64,000 bases of DNA from Sphagnum compactum (taxonomy: Eukaryota > Bryophyta > Sphagnopsida > Sphagnales). This document shows, one piece after another, positions 1 to 10,796 of the stretch (positions within the stretch are counted from its first letter, which is position 1; each line of letters opens with the position of its first letter). The translations under genes were made by a program, and so were the position numbers. The notes under the pieces were generated by a model, which worked only from the letters and a program-made list of their open reading frames with translations, made no database searches and was not told the origin of the DNA. The stretch spans positions 31,052,213 through 31,116,212 of the forward strand of contig OZ234493.1 in NCBI GenBank assembly GCA_965153455.1, given 5' to 3'.

Positions 1-189
1 AACCTGGCAACTATGATGCAAGGTGGTTCAATCCCTGGTTTGGAAGGACTGGATGACCCACTCAATGGCAGATCAAAAGCAGCACCTGGCACTGCCAAAA
101 GGAAGAAGAAGACTCGATCCGGATTTCAATCCCAGCTCATTGGCTCAGGAGCAGCAGATGCTCCAAAAGGTTTCGGTGCCAAGAAATGA
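1..189 (+). CDS. 3' end of an unidentified protein-coding gene (partial)
   Basis: Frame 1 is open from the window edge to a TGA at 187-189 and gives the last 62 residues of a protein. The stretch is hydrophilic, with an acidic patch (GLEGLDDPLNGR), a basic cluster (AKRKKKTR) that could be a nuclear localisation signal, and a Gly/Ala/Lys-rich tail ending GFGAKK. Codon use looks like a real exon, unlike the sequence that follows. The rest of the gene lies to the left of the window, so no domain is visible and I do not recognise the family. A competing plus-strand frame (23-361) runs through the AC microsatellite and is less likely. The reading is an inference from composition and the clean stop. 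Confidence 0.45.
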   Translation, partial: NLATMMQGGSIPGLEGLDDPLNGRSKAAPGTAKRKKKTRSGFQSQLIGSGAADAPKGFGAKK

Positions 190-234
190 AACCGAAGAGG
201 TAATTATGCTTCTCGAGGTATTGTGCTTCTTTGT

Positions 235-254
235 ACACACACACACACACACAC
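235..254. repeat. (AC)n microsatellite
   Basis: About ten uninterrupted AC dinucleotides lie some 45 bases after the stop of the partial gene, probably in its 3' UTR or just beyond. Confidence 0.9.
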
Positions 255-3200
255 ATGAGTTTTATGTGACACTACTTGTATTGTCTGTACATGAAAGATG
301 TCAAAATCAGAGAATCGCAGAAGGGAGAAAATTACTAGAATTTGCAAGGGGCTTTTGGTAACTGCAGAGAAAATCACATGGGGATCTGACAAAGAAATGA
401 TTGAGTTACATTGCTTTCTTGATCAAATACAAAGGTTTAGGATTCCAAAACACCCGGATCCAGAGTACTACTAGGCTGCAAACTGAAATTGAAAATGATG
501 ATATCAATCATGTATGAACCGAAAATGCAATCAAAAATATTTTTATGATTCAAAGGCAGCAGCTCATGACATGTTTGGTTCAAAGTATGAAGTAGCAATT
601 CGTCAGCAGACAACTAACGCTACTCCGCAACTGTTTCTGCAACCCTTTTCTTCCAGTATAAAACTCTTATATACATCCTTTTGCATCTTTCCTTCTTGTC
701 TTCTTCGCAGTTTGCACCCAAGTGCAAGGTTTTGTGGTCAAGTAGAAGGAAAGGATCATGTGTACCTATGCTTTTTAAAATTTTGGTTTGGTTTTAGGTA
801 ACTTCTTTTATGCATTACCAATGACATTGAAGATTCATGCATATTTCTTGTTTGGAGGAGTTTGAGATCAGTTTTATTGATCATAACATATGCTTCAAAA
901 TTTGTTCAACACACACTTCCTATTAAGTGACCTGATGAATTTTATTGATTGTAACATATACTTCAAAAAATGTCAGAAGCACACCTCCTATTAAGTGATC
1001 TGAACTTTGAATGTTGAAAATAAATTATCGTCCTCCATTGACCTATCTTTGTTGAAGACTAATTCAAGTAGTAAAGTTGCAGCAACGAGAATCCAAATAG
1101 TGGATATAGGTGCAATTCAATCTTGTTTGTTGAGTTCAAATTATTCAGTTTTTGACAACATCAAACAATTTCTTTTTAGCCTGATTAAATACATTGAATA
1201 TATTGAGAGGTTTTCATGTGTAGTATCCAATGGGCTGCTGAGGTGATTAAGTGCATGGGAACACAAAATCTGAATGAGTCTGCTTGGTAATTTTGTTCAA
1301 ATTTTTGATGGCTCCAAGTATTTTTGATGGGTGATTAATGCATGGACGCTTCTGGAAGCTTCCAACCTGGTGCTTTTGGGATTTCTGCGTGAAATTTTTG
1401 GGTGCGAGAAAGTTAGTAGGAGTAAACAAGGTTCAGTAAGAAAGTAGAATCTAGTGGGAAGGCAAGATGAGCTTGGGCAAGATCCAAGCTTTTTGTGTAC
1501 CAATCTGTTGTGAAGAAAAGAAGCATGGCATATGGGTCTGTAAAAGCTAGGCATGCGATTCTATCCCCATTAGTTCAGCTGTGTTTTGTGAATTGGCATG
1601 TTGGAAGTGTTCACAGACTCCCGATCGGTGAGATTGCTGAGCTCATTTGAGGTGTGGGTCAATTGGAGATCAATTATAGAGTGTGCCTTATGTGTTTATT
1701 ATTATTTCATAGAAGAAAGCAAGGACAATGATAATAAGATGCATGGTCTGACCTCCACAAACAAGATTGAATTGCAAGTTGCATGCTAGATTTTGAGCAG
1801 AGGTGAGATAGTAGCTGTAAGTTCCAAGTGTTTTCAGTAGCTCAAAGTGAAGAAAATGCCCATGCTCTTCTTGCCTCTGGTTTTGGTTTTGGCATTGTTT
1901 ATAAAATTTAAGAACCGGTTTGAACATAGCATCCGCTTCCATGTGCACACTAATATTCCTCAAGGCTGAAATTTTTGTAGGTACACAACTTTACAAAAAA
2001 TTTAAAACTGAGAATTGTGAATGTATCAAAGTTTTTTCAATAAATGAAAAATTGATTACTTACATATATAAAGTTTAGCCTTGTTTGTTGATCTTTCAAA
2101 AAAATTCAATGTGCTTGTGTTAAGAACTTGAACACATTTTTAAGAATTTCTTTGCAATGTTTTGTTTCTAGCACAAGGTTAGTTTCATGATCTAATCCTT
2201 GTATTGGGTACACCAAAAGGATGTTGGGTTTGGGTTCAAGTGACAAGAATCGAACTTCAGCCCTTATGTTTGACACTTCAAACTAAAAATAACCTATCAA
2301 CTTTGATATTAGCCATCCACATGCATTGGTACTAACCATTCACATGCATTGGTCCATGCGTTGGTAGGAACCACCCACCTACCTATTACCTACTTATGGT
2401 GCATTCACACTTGACGTTAAATCAATATTAAATGAAAATTTAGGTGACATCCTAGGTGGCACCCAATGTTAAATGGGTGATCGCTTAATGTTAAATGAAT
2501 GTTAGTTTAACATAAAATCTTTCACCATAAGTAAGTTTGTCTTAAATGACTAGAATGATGTTAAAGGACTCAACATTAAAGTCCCTAACACCAAGTGTGA
2601 ATGCACCTTTAGTAACAACCAATTGCATTCCCTAATTAACAACTACAAAGTAACCACTGCAAATTCCCTACCTTTGTATCTATGAAATTTACCCATTTAC
2701 CTAGGTAGCTAGTTACTTAGGTTGTGTGAGGGAGAGATAGTATGGTTTACAAAGCCTAAGGTTACCAATAGTGTTGAACGGGTATATCAATTTTAATGTT
2801 CGACCAGCCAAGTAAAGGTGAACATCGATTTTCAAAGATATTATCAACCAGGTGTAGAGCCTTGAGTTTTTTTCAAACCTAGTAAGGGGAAATATGAACA
2901 TTTATCAAGGGGATACGGTTAAATATTTGCCCTAAACATAATAAAATGGGTATAAATGGGTAAATGTAAATTAAATAAAAATATTTACACAAGTATGGCA
3001 TATTTGGATCAATAACTTTAATTCATAGCATTCTTATGATGAAAAATCGCAATCAAATGTATAAGAGTTCCAGTAATAGATGATAAGAATTTTGTTCAAG
3101 GTAATTTAATGTAACGAACAAGAATAAAATGCCAAGAAAAATTATATTCAATAGTTAGTCACCATAATTCAAATAAATCCATCATAACCACATGCACTAC

Positions 3201-3803
3201 AAAATATGAAATGTAGAGATGTTATATAATGATTTTGGCATGTATCCATTTTTTTCCATGCTTTAAAACAATTGCCCTCCTTGAAGTGAAGGTAAATCTC
3301 AAATATACACTAAAGTAGTCAGGCCGATCATCAAACACTTAAGCAGACAGACAAAAAAAACACATAGATGAAGGTTTGGCTCATCCTACTCTCCAAAGAG
3401 ATTTTGTTCCTCTCCTATAGGCACATCCACAACCATTTAAATCGCATCAAATGGTGTAGAATTGAAAAAGATATGCCCTTTCCAAACAAAGGTCCTTTAA
3501 AAACTAGAAAAAGTTTAAAACAAACACATGGGACCTTGATCAGCAAAACATGGCAACTCGCCATCAAGCATCAAATTTCTAACAAATGGTCAGCATGTCA
3601 CTTGTGTCCAAATTGGATGGATGTCAAAATTGAGCTACTTTTCATACAAAAATGTTCATCAAACATAAAGGGCCATGATCAAAAGTTTCAAAAGTTGTCA
3701 TGATCAACAATGATGGGCAAACTACTATTCTTTTAACCCTAATGTCCTAAACTACATTCGGCACCGCCATGTTAGGGTTTAGGTGATGTTCCTTCTCATG
3801 TGT
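255..3803. other. AT-rich intergenic DNA without a recognisable gene
   Basis: The first several hundred bases may be 3' UTR of the partial gene. Short open frames occur on both strands (for example 1297-1554 minus), but none shows a known domain, a signal peptide or consistent codon use. Between about 2400 and 2620 a phrase built on 'aatgttaaatg' recurs irregularly. I see no RNA gene. Confidence 0.6.
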
Positions 3804-3909
3804 CTTTCATCATAGTTCGCTTTGCAATGAGAAGTCTCCCAATGCACATTGCATCCTACATCTTTCATCCCAGTGCACTTTGCAATGGGAAGTCTCCCAG
3901 TGCACATTG
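3804..3909. repeat. 58-bp tandem duplication
   Basis: Two adjacent units start with CTTTCATC at 3804 and 3862 and each ends with TGCACATTG. They differ by a handful of substitutions. Open frames here are by-products of the repeat. Confidence 0.8.
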
Positions 3910-4585
3910 GAACAAGAAATCACATTAGACCTCCAACCCCCTTGTTGGACTTTGATTGTCTTGTTGTACCTTCCCCTCCTCTCCCCCACATTTTGCTGCC
4001 AGTTAGTCAATGGAAGGTTGTTGTAGCCATGCTAGAACATGGCCTTTTGCAAGCATCCTTGCCCTTGCCCTTGCTCTAGCTTTTAATTGTGCAAGTGTTG
4101 AAATGCCCAAGTTACACCTTTGTACCTTAATGGATGGGCCCTGTAACTAGCTTGGAAGTTTTGGTGAAATTTGTCCCCTACTTCCCTAATTGCCATTATA
4201 GACCAAGTTCGGTTGAAATATGTTTTATATTATTTCTCAACTAGCCTTTCAGCTATTTTATTTGTAGTAGTATGTGAATCTACTAAACGTCTTTGCTTTG
4301 TTTCCTCGTTTTCCTTTCTCCTTTATTCTCTAATTATTTATGTTATTTTTCTATCCATAACTTTCTTCCACATAATTTGTAGATATTTGTCAAAAGTAAC
4401 AACATGGGATTAACTGTAATCAACTAATGGCTCTTTCCCACATGTCTTCCTTGCAGGCAACTGTGGCATAGACAGCAATTATGTAGGCAAAATGGAATTT
4501 GACTTCTTGCAAAATGTAATAGTTGCTTTTCAGACACATTTGTACGTTCACCTAGGTTAGCTATGAAATCCATATTAACTTTTGT

Positions 4586-6000
4586 TCATGTATCTTCTAA
4601 GATAACAAGACTTTTAAGCTCTTCCACATAGTACCTTAGTGGTTGTTCCTGTACATCATCATCAGATTTTATTGTAGTAGGTTCCTCTATAATACTTATG
4701 TTCATCAACTTTACAACTATTCCATGCTCACCCCAATCTTGAGTATCATTTAAACCTTCATTAGAGTTTTCTGCATTTTTTTCACCTAATGCAATGATGT
4801 TGTTTTCTGTAGTGTACAATTCACTAGGTTTAGTCTTGCCATCCATAGCCTTTGGATTAAAAGGCTAGATCCTTGTAACCTTGAACCCATTCTTGATGTT
4901 TCTTTTGGACATAACTACATCTAATGGCCCATCTACCCAATTTGCAAGAATAATCTTGTCTGGTTCCTTGTAGATATTGTTGACCATGTTTTTTTTTTTC
5001 TTTTTTTTGAAAGTTGTTTTGAAAGGCCTGAAATAGTTCACATCTAAAGGTTGTAAAACATGGGAGGTGTGTGAAGGTAGGGTAATCATATCTAGCCCAA
5101 ATTGTTGAACTTGTTCTATTGTTTCTAGGTTGACATGTGAACCATGCCCATCTAAAATTAATAGACGATGGTTGCTTAGAAAGATTCCACCTGGAATTGA
5201 CCTTTTGAAAAATGACAAAAAATCCTTGAACAAAAAACTTGTCATCCATGCTTTGGTTTGGATGCCATACATGTTCCAAATTTGCACTGCTTAATGTAAT
5301 CATCTCTGATTATTTCACCTCGAAATATGTAAAACCCTAGTATCAATCCCCCTACTGCATTCGCTGCACAATTGATGGTTAGCCATTTTTTGGATTTTAG
5401 GTTGGTGATGTATACTTGATGAGAACCCCGTTTTGCTAGAACTCTAGTTCTTGATTGCCTCCCTGCTTGAATTCCAATTTCATTCAAGTTCCAAATGTGA
5501 TATGGACTATATTAATGTTGGGTGTACAAGGATGTCAAGTTTTTGTAAAACAAATTGCAAGAATTGGTGGCGATGCCTTGGGTTTTACTAATCTCCAATC
5601 CTTCTATAATACGAATGCTCAAGTCTAGATGTTTTCGCTTAAACCAATACCAACAGGAATCCTCATGCACCCCATTTCAAAATGTGGTGGGTCGAGTTTG
5701 AATAATTTTTGCCACCTTCCATTTGAGTTGTTCTAGTGTTATGGATAGCCCACATTCTTGCATATTCAAAACTCATGTAACAGCTTCATCTTCTTCTTTT
5801 GTTAGTACACCCAATGGTCCAATTTTCCTACTTCTGGTCTTCCATTTAGGTGGTCAAAAAATGAAGTTACAGGTATGCCTCAAAACTTGTTGGCCCCTCG
5901 TAAAGAAGTAATGCCACATTCAATTGCATCCATGGACATCTCTAATGATTCATTTGACCACTTGCCTCTTGGATTTATAGCAGGCACCCTATTTGTTCTT
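4586..6000 (-). pseudogene. Decayed pogo/Tigger-type (Tc1/mariner superfamily) DDE transposase
   Basis: Reading the minus strand from about 6000 downward gives, in order: an N-terminal HTH_psq-like part (NPRGKWSNESLEMSMDAIE near 5980-5920); a CENP-B-type HTH part (TKEEDEAV, then WYWFKRKHLDLSIRIIEGL near 5655-5590); and the DDE core. The core has NLNEIGIQAGRQSR (about 5490), the catalytic block LILDGHGSH (about 5150), then TLPSHTSHVLQPLDV (about 5080) with the third acidic residue in QPLDV. A hydrophilic tail continues to 4586. Stops interrupt the HTH region (one between PTTF and NGVHED) and there is a frame change near 5270-5290, so it cannot encode a working enzyme. The motif order matches DDE_1 transposases related to jerky/Tigger. 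I did not find clean terminal inverted repeats or a TA duplication. Confidence 0.85.
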
Positions 6001-7741
6001 GTTGGCTTTTACGTTGTCATGTTTGATCTAGCTTGAGGAGGGACATTTTCCTTGTCCAATACCTATTAGTCCACCACTACAATTCGTTTCCTTATGAGGG
6101 ACATTGAGCATCATAATGCTTCTAGTTTTCTTGGACCCAACCTCCAAAAGCTTGGTGGCGTGTGTTCAAGCCCCACAAGTGGTACTCCCCTATCTTTTCT
6201 ATGTTCAAACCAAGAAAACAAGAAAGTGGTTAGGTCAAGGAATTTGTTCAATGCATGTTTATATGTGAAAACAATTGTGTTGATGAGATCAAAGATGTTT
6301 GCAAAATCAGTCCAATTTAAATCTTCATCTATTGTTGTTGTGCAAGCTGTTCAATGTATCTAATTGTACGTTATGCTTGAGCTTTAGGAAATCGACATTG
6401 TTGCACTATTGTTATAATCTTTCTTATTGTAGGGATAACAAATTTAGCTATCCAACGAAAATCAATAAACTTGCTAAAATTTTCCTTGTAAATCTTGTCA
6501 ATACATGCAATTATGCTCTCATCTTGGTGATTCTTTATCTAAGGTAGCCCTATGCTTTCTTCTTTCACTTTGATATGTAAGATTAGGTACTTTTTCAATT
6601 TGCTTTGTAGCTCTCTAGTTTCCTCCTTCCCTTTGCTAGGCAAGTCTATGCTTTGTTATTTCATTATACTAAGCAACTCATCTTTGACTAATATGCTTAG
6701 GCACTTTTGATCTAAGCACTATTGCATTAGGATAGAGTAACTTTAAGAATGCTTGGAGTTCATCCTCCACATGGCTTGGTAGTCTAGAAATGTTGATTTG
6801 CAATTGAGCTAGGTTAAGTTGATATCTTACAATTCATTCTGATCGTGTTGTGTTGTTTTGGCGAGAAAGTAGATTGAATAGTTTCTTAGATCTTTAGATT
6901 GTTCACAAACTTTACAATTTAATGTGATTTTATTGAGCCCATGGCCAAACATTACCTTCACATATAGAACATAAAAATTTATAAGTCTATTTTAAAAAAA
7001 CCCCTTAACCAAACAATTATGTTCAAGAATGTGGTCATTGATTATATAAACGTACACATAAATGTGTGTTACACTAGCACTTAATCCTTTATCGCTAAAC
7101 ACCTTGCACTAAATAAATGAACATATTTTTTATATAAAAACTATCTTACATTCGCATGACCAAACATAAGCCGTAGGTCATTGGTTGGAACTGTAAGAAA
7201 TGCCAAACACAACTTTATATCATCAAAGGTTCGATGATAGGACAATATACAAATAGGCATGAGATGGTCCTCATTTGTTGACCCCCCCCCCCAAGTTGTG
7301 AACTTTTTGGATGTTTGGTCATGGGTGGTGTTTGGTCATAGGGCAGGCTACCCTAGTCTGGTAGAATAAAGACAGGATAAATCTAAAATATTCATCAGCC
7401 AGGTAGGGTAATGAAAGGGTAACAAAAAAAAGACTTAGTCCACGGGTAAATAAGGTATATATATTTAACCTATTATATACCCTTGAGTATATCAGGATGA
7501 AAAAAATCTACCCAGAACATAACAATCAGGACACCACTAATAAAATAGAAGCCCAAGTTGTGACTCATCTATCACCAAGTCATAAAGGGTTTTCATTGAT
7601 GGTGGTGCACTGGTGTTGGGGCATGACTCATGAGTGAACCAGCACCTACCAATGCATCATCATGCAAGAGGGATGAGAGGTGGACAAGGAAGAACACTGT
7701 TCAAATGTATTCATGTCCCAATGAAAACCATCCACATGCAT
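6001..7741. other. Gene-free AT-rich DNA
   Basis: No supported gene. The first 100 bases or so may belong to the transposase remnant. A C12 homopolymer lies near 7281-7292. Open frames are short and patternless. Confidence 0.6.
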
Positions 7742-7770
7742 CTACCTACCTACCTACCTACCTACTTACC
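7742..7770. repeat. (CTAC)n microsatellite
   Basis: Seven or so tandem CTAC units. The same tetranucleotide in degenerate form pervades much of the window (22-23 kb, 34 kb, 38 kb, 53-54 kb). Confidence 0.85.
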
Positions 7771-7786
7771 ACCTAGTAGCCACCGA

Positions 7787-8078
7787 GAGTCTTATACCTT
7801 AATGGGTATAATCCACTTCTAATACCTACCCACCAATCTATTATTGATACCCACTTATAAAAAGTAGTTTGCCTAGGTAGTGGAGTCTTATACCTTAATG
7901 GGTATGATCCACTTCCATTACCTACCCACTAATCTATTATTGATACCCACTCACAAAAAGTACTTTGCCTAGGTAGTAGAGTCTTATACCTTCATGGGTA
8001 TGATCCACTTATATTACCTACCTACCTACTAATCTATTATTGATACCCACCTACAAAAAGTAGTTTGCCTAGGTAGTA
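7787..8078. repeat. Tandem repeat, about 96 bp x 3
   Basis: Three consecutive units begin GAGTCTTATACCTT at about 7787, 7883 and 7979, and each ends with TTTGCCTAGGTAGT. The third carries one extra CTAC. Units differ by only a few substitutions, so the array is fairly young. No coding function. Confidence 0.9.
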
Positions 8079-8303
8079 TGTGAGGTGGAAGTAGGAGGCT
8101 TAACAAGATAGGTTGTCAAGGTGTGACCTTGGTAACTGGGGTGGTGGTTCATTCATCACATGAGTCAGAAGACAACTGGGATGGTGCTAGTGACCTAATA
8201 AAATCTTGTGTTGGGTCATACATTCCCATGTTATTATTAGGAGTTTGTGTAAACACGCATCAAGATGAGAATTTGGATGACTCTTATAACTCATGACCTC
8301 ATG

Positions 8304-8748
8304 AAATTAATGGATGAAAAAATACACACATTTTGTTTTGGGTTGGTAAGTGTAGATTTCATGACTCCTTTTGCTTTTGGAGTAGTGTAAAAATTAAACA
8401 AATGGATAGCCTAGAAAATTTGTTAGAAGCTAACCTAGAAATTTATGGATGACAAAAATAGACTTTTTTTTTTTTGGGGGTAGTGTCCAACATTTCATGA
8501 CTCCTTTTGTTTTTGGAGTAGTGTAATTTTTTTTAAAAATGGATAGACTAGAAAGTTTGTTACAGGCTAACCTAGAAATTAATGGATGACCAAAATAGAT
8601 TTTATTATTATAATTATTTTTTCGGGTTTGGTAAATGTTCAACATTTCATGACTCCTTCTGTTTTTGGAGTAGTGTAAAAAATAAACAAATGGATAGACT
8701 AGAAAATTTGTTATATGCTAACTTACCTAGAAATTAATGGATGACAAA

Positions 8749-8786
<38 letters not shown>

Positions 8787-8843
8787 GGTTTTGGTAAGTG
8801 TACAATATTTCATCACTCCTTTTGTTTTTGGAGGAGTGTAAAG
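8304..8843. repeat. Tandem repeat, about 135-155 bp x 4
   Basis: Four units start AAATTAATGGATGA (or a one-base variant) at about 8304, 8439, 8576 and 8731. Each contains TTTCATGACTCCTTTTG (CATCACTCC in the last) followed by TTTTTGGAGTAGTGTAA or a near variant. The length variation sits in an internal T- or TA-rich segment; in the fourth copy it has become a pure TA tract. Confidence 0.9.
8752..8783. repeat. (TA)n microsatellite
   Basis: An uninterrupted AT/TA tract inside the fourth unit of the surrounding tandem array, at the site where other units carry a T-rich stretch. Confidence 0.9.
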
Positions 8844-9504
8844 AGTTTTAGGGATGAAGGGAGGAGAGAAATTCCAAAGTTTGGACCCACCCATCTTCCC
8901 CCAACCTCCTTCCCTCATTCCAAAATAAGTAAGGTCGTTGATATGATCAAGAAGAAAGCTTTACTTTTGTCTTTTGCTTGCCACAAATTCAGGCTTGTCC
9001 CTAGGGGGTCTTTGTTTATTATCCCTTAGGTTTGTCCTTTAGGTCATAGAGGCCATTGGAGTTTTCTGGCTAGGGGAGATGAACCAAGCTGGGAATTCCA
9101 CATTCACAGGCCTCATTCCTGGAGATCTCTAAAAAACATTTGCCTGTCTAGAGAAAAGGAGGTATCAGAATATTTTCCTTCCAACCAAAAATATCATCCA
9201 TATAATTTCATGAATGTAGTTTCATCATCATGTTTCTTACCTATTCATTCATTCATCTATCATGCATATAGTCTTATTTTTTTTAATGAATTCATTAATT
9301 CATCTATCATCCATATTGTGTTAAAAAAAGTTATGAAATTCCCAACCTGAGAACAATAGATTGACAATTCCAAGTGGTCAGAATGATTTGTTTCCATTCA
9401 CTTGTGCAATTGTGAGTCATTTCTCTTTACCATAAAGCACTCGAAAGAAATTTTCGTAACCTATTTGGAAGGCACTTCATATCCACAAATTACCCTCTTG
9501 GGAT
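8844..9504. other. Gene-free intergenic DNA
   Basis: No coding sequence with recognisable features. The phrase 'attcatctatcat' is repeated near 9250 and 9300. Confidence 0.55.
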
Positions 9505-9599
9505 CTTACACCTACTCCTTAAGAGTGGGACGGGTCTTATGCCTATGAATAATAATAATAGGCACAAATTTTCGCTCGCTCTTCAGGAGTAAGTGCAAG
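9505..9599. mobile_element. 95-bp foldback MITE
   Basis: The whole element folds back on itself. The left end CTTACACCTACTCCTTAAGA pairs with the right end, whose reverse complement starts CTTGCACTTACTCCTGAAGA. Pairing continues with mismatches to an inner stem (TGCCTAT against ATAGGCA) closed by an AAT-repeat loop. Arms are about 42 bp. No internal coding sequence. Target-site duplications are not clear at either edge, so the superfamily is undecided. Confidence 0.75.
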
Positions 9600-10212
9600 A
9601 ACCCTCCCTCTCTTACACATTTGTGATCTATGTATGGTTTCTAAAGGTAATGTGATGCATGAGGAGCAGGAAGTTCCTGAAATAAGTAAGGGTTTGGTTG
9701 AGATGGAGTCAAAGTGCACTTCTTTTGGGAAAGCCTTGCTCTAAAGGGTATTATCCAACATATGAAATGTGGGGTTTTATCACAAATGAGGCTTTTGCTT
9801 TCTTTGTTTTTTTTCCATCCCTAGCCACAAGGCTATTCCACAGATCCTCTACACCTATTCAGTAGATTTTTTACACAAGTCTAATAAACCTCCAGCTGGA
9901 TGGCCTCCAAACATTCTACTTTTTGAAGCTTAAATTGAAAAAGTGTTTTAGAAAATAATGACAGAAGAAGAACGTTAGAAAAAAAGTTATGAATCAACTG
10001 CATAGGTGCTATGACCTCATATGAAAGCTAAGCACACTAAATGTGCAATACGTTTGTTTGCATGGACACTTATGATTTAGGGTTAGTGGTCAAAAAGAAT
10101 GACTAGGTCTTCCTTCCTGGGTGCATTAGGGGAGACGAAGGAAAGGGATGTCGTGTGCGTCCAAAATAAGTCAGTGGGGGTAGCTTCGCCTTTTTTGTCT
10201 TTTGGCTATAAG
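9600..10212. other. Intergenic DNA upstream of the transporter gene
   Basis: No gene seen. It is the distal upstream region of the AVT3-like gene; no confident promoter motif is assigned. Confidence 0.5.
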
Positions 10213-10366
10213 AGAGCATCTCCACCACCAACGCTCAGCATGTGGCCCCTCCAACCAAAAAAAATAAAATAAAATCTCACATCCAAGTTTATTTATTTAT
10301 TTTTGAAACCTCACCCATAAAACTGAAATTGGGACTGCAAGTAGGTGGGAGAGACTAGTAATAGCA
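10213..10366. mobile_element. Truncated MITE, same family as the one in the peroxidase intron
   Basis: It begins with AGAGCATCTCCA, followed by GCTCAG(C/T)ATGTG, and later shares CACCCATAAAACT, TTGGGA(C/T)TGCAA and TAGGTGGGAGA with the complete element at 47093-47424. The right-hand part and the right terminal repeat are not recognisable, so this is a decayed or truncated copy. It lies about 430-580 bases upstream of the AVT3-like start codon, inside the likely promoter or 5' UTR region. Confidence 0.7.
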
Positions 10367-10678
10367 CAACCCAGTTGGACCAATCAGACTATCAAACGTA
10401 TGTGTGTGCGTATGTTCGTTCCTTGTTCGTTCCTTTGTTTGTTTCTCGACTACGCACGCGAACGAGCCGTGAACTTAAGTACCCTATTTTTGGGTTTCGG
10501 AATTTTTGGTTGTATGTACGAGAAAAGAATTGTCGGCGATCCAACAGATTGATTGTTGTGATTCCTTCCAACTGAAAGCAAAAGTCGCAGATTTTTTGGG
10601 TGAAGTGAGAAGTGAGTCAGAGAATTTTGTTTTGTTGGGGTATTTTGAACTGCAGCAGCGGTGGTGGGTGGATCGGTC

Positions 10679-10704
10679 GGAGGAGGAGGAGGAGGAGGAG
10701 GAGG
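10679..10704. repeat. (GGA)n microsatellite in the transporter 5' leader
   Basis: Nine or so tandem GAG/GGA triplets about 95 bases before the preferred AVT3 start. It is in frame with the gene and would encode a run of glutamates if translation began upstream, which I think unlikely. Confidence 0.85.
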
Positions 10705-10796
10705 ATTTGCAAAGAAAGAAAGATTTGCGGAAGATTTTGCGCATTTGTGTGTGTTTATGGTGGATTTTGGAAGATTGGGTGCGCGAATTTTTGGTA

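Noticed and set aside
1297-1554. Minus-strand 85-codon frame as a gene
   Set aside because: No domain, no homology I recognise, and composition like its surroundings.
2210-2290. tRNA-like AATCGAACTTC phrase
   Set aside because: No acceptor stem, anticodon arm or D-loop could be placed around it.
7787-8843. CRISPR-like array
   Set aside because: The units are 96-155 bp, directly tandem without unique spacers, and the window is eukaryotic; these are ordinary minisatellites.
10506-10796. 97-codon N-terminal extension of the transporter
   Set aside because: It contains the GGA-repeat glutamates and leader-like sequence, and no AVT3 protein I know has such an extension; more likely 5' UTR.
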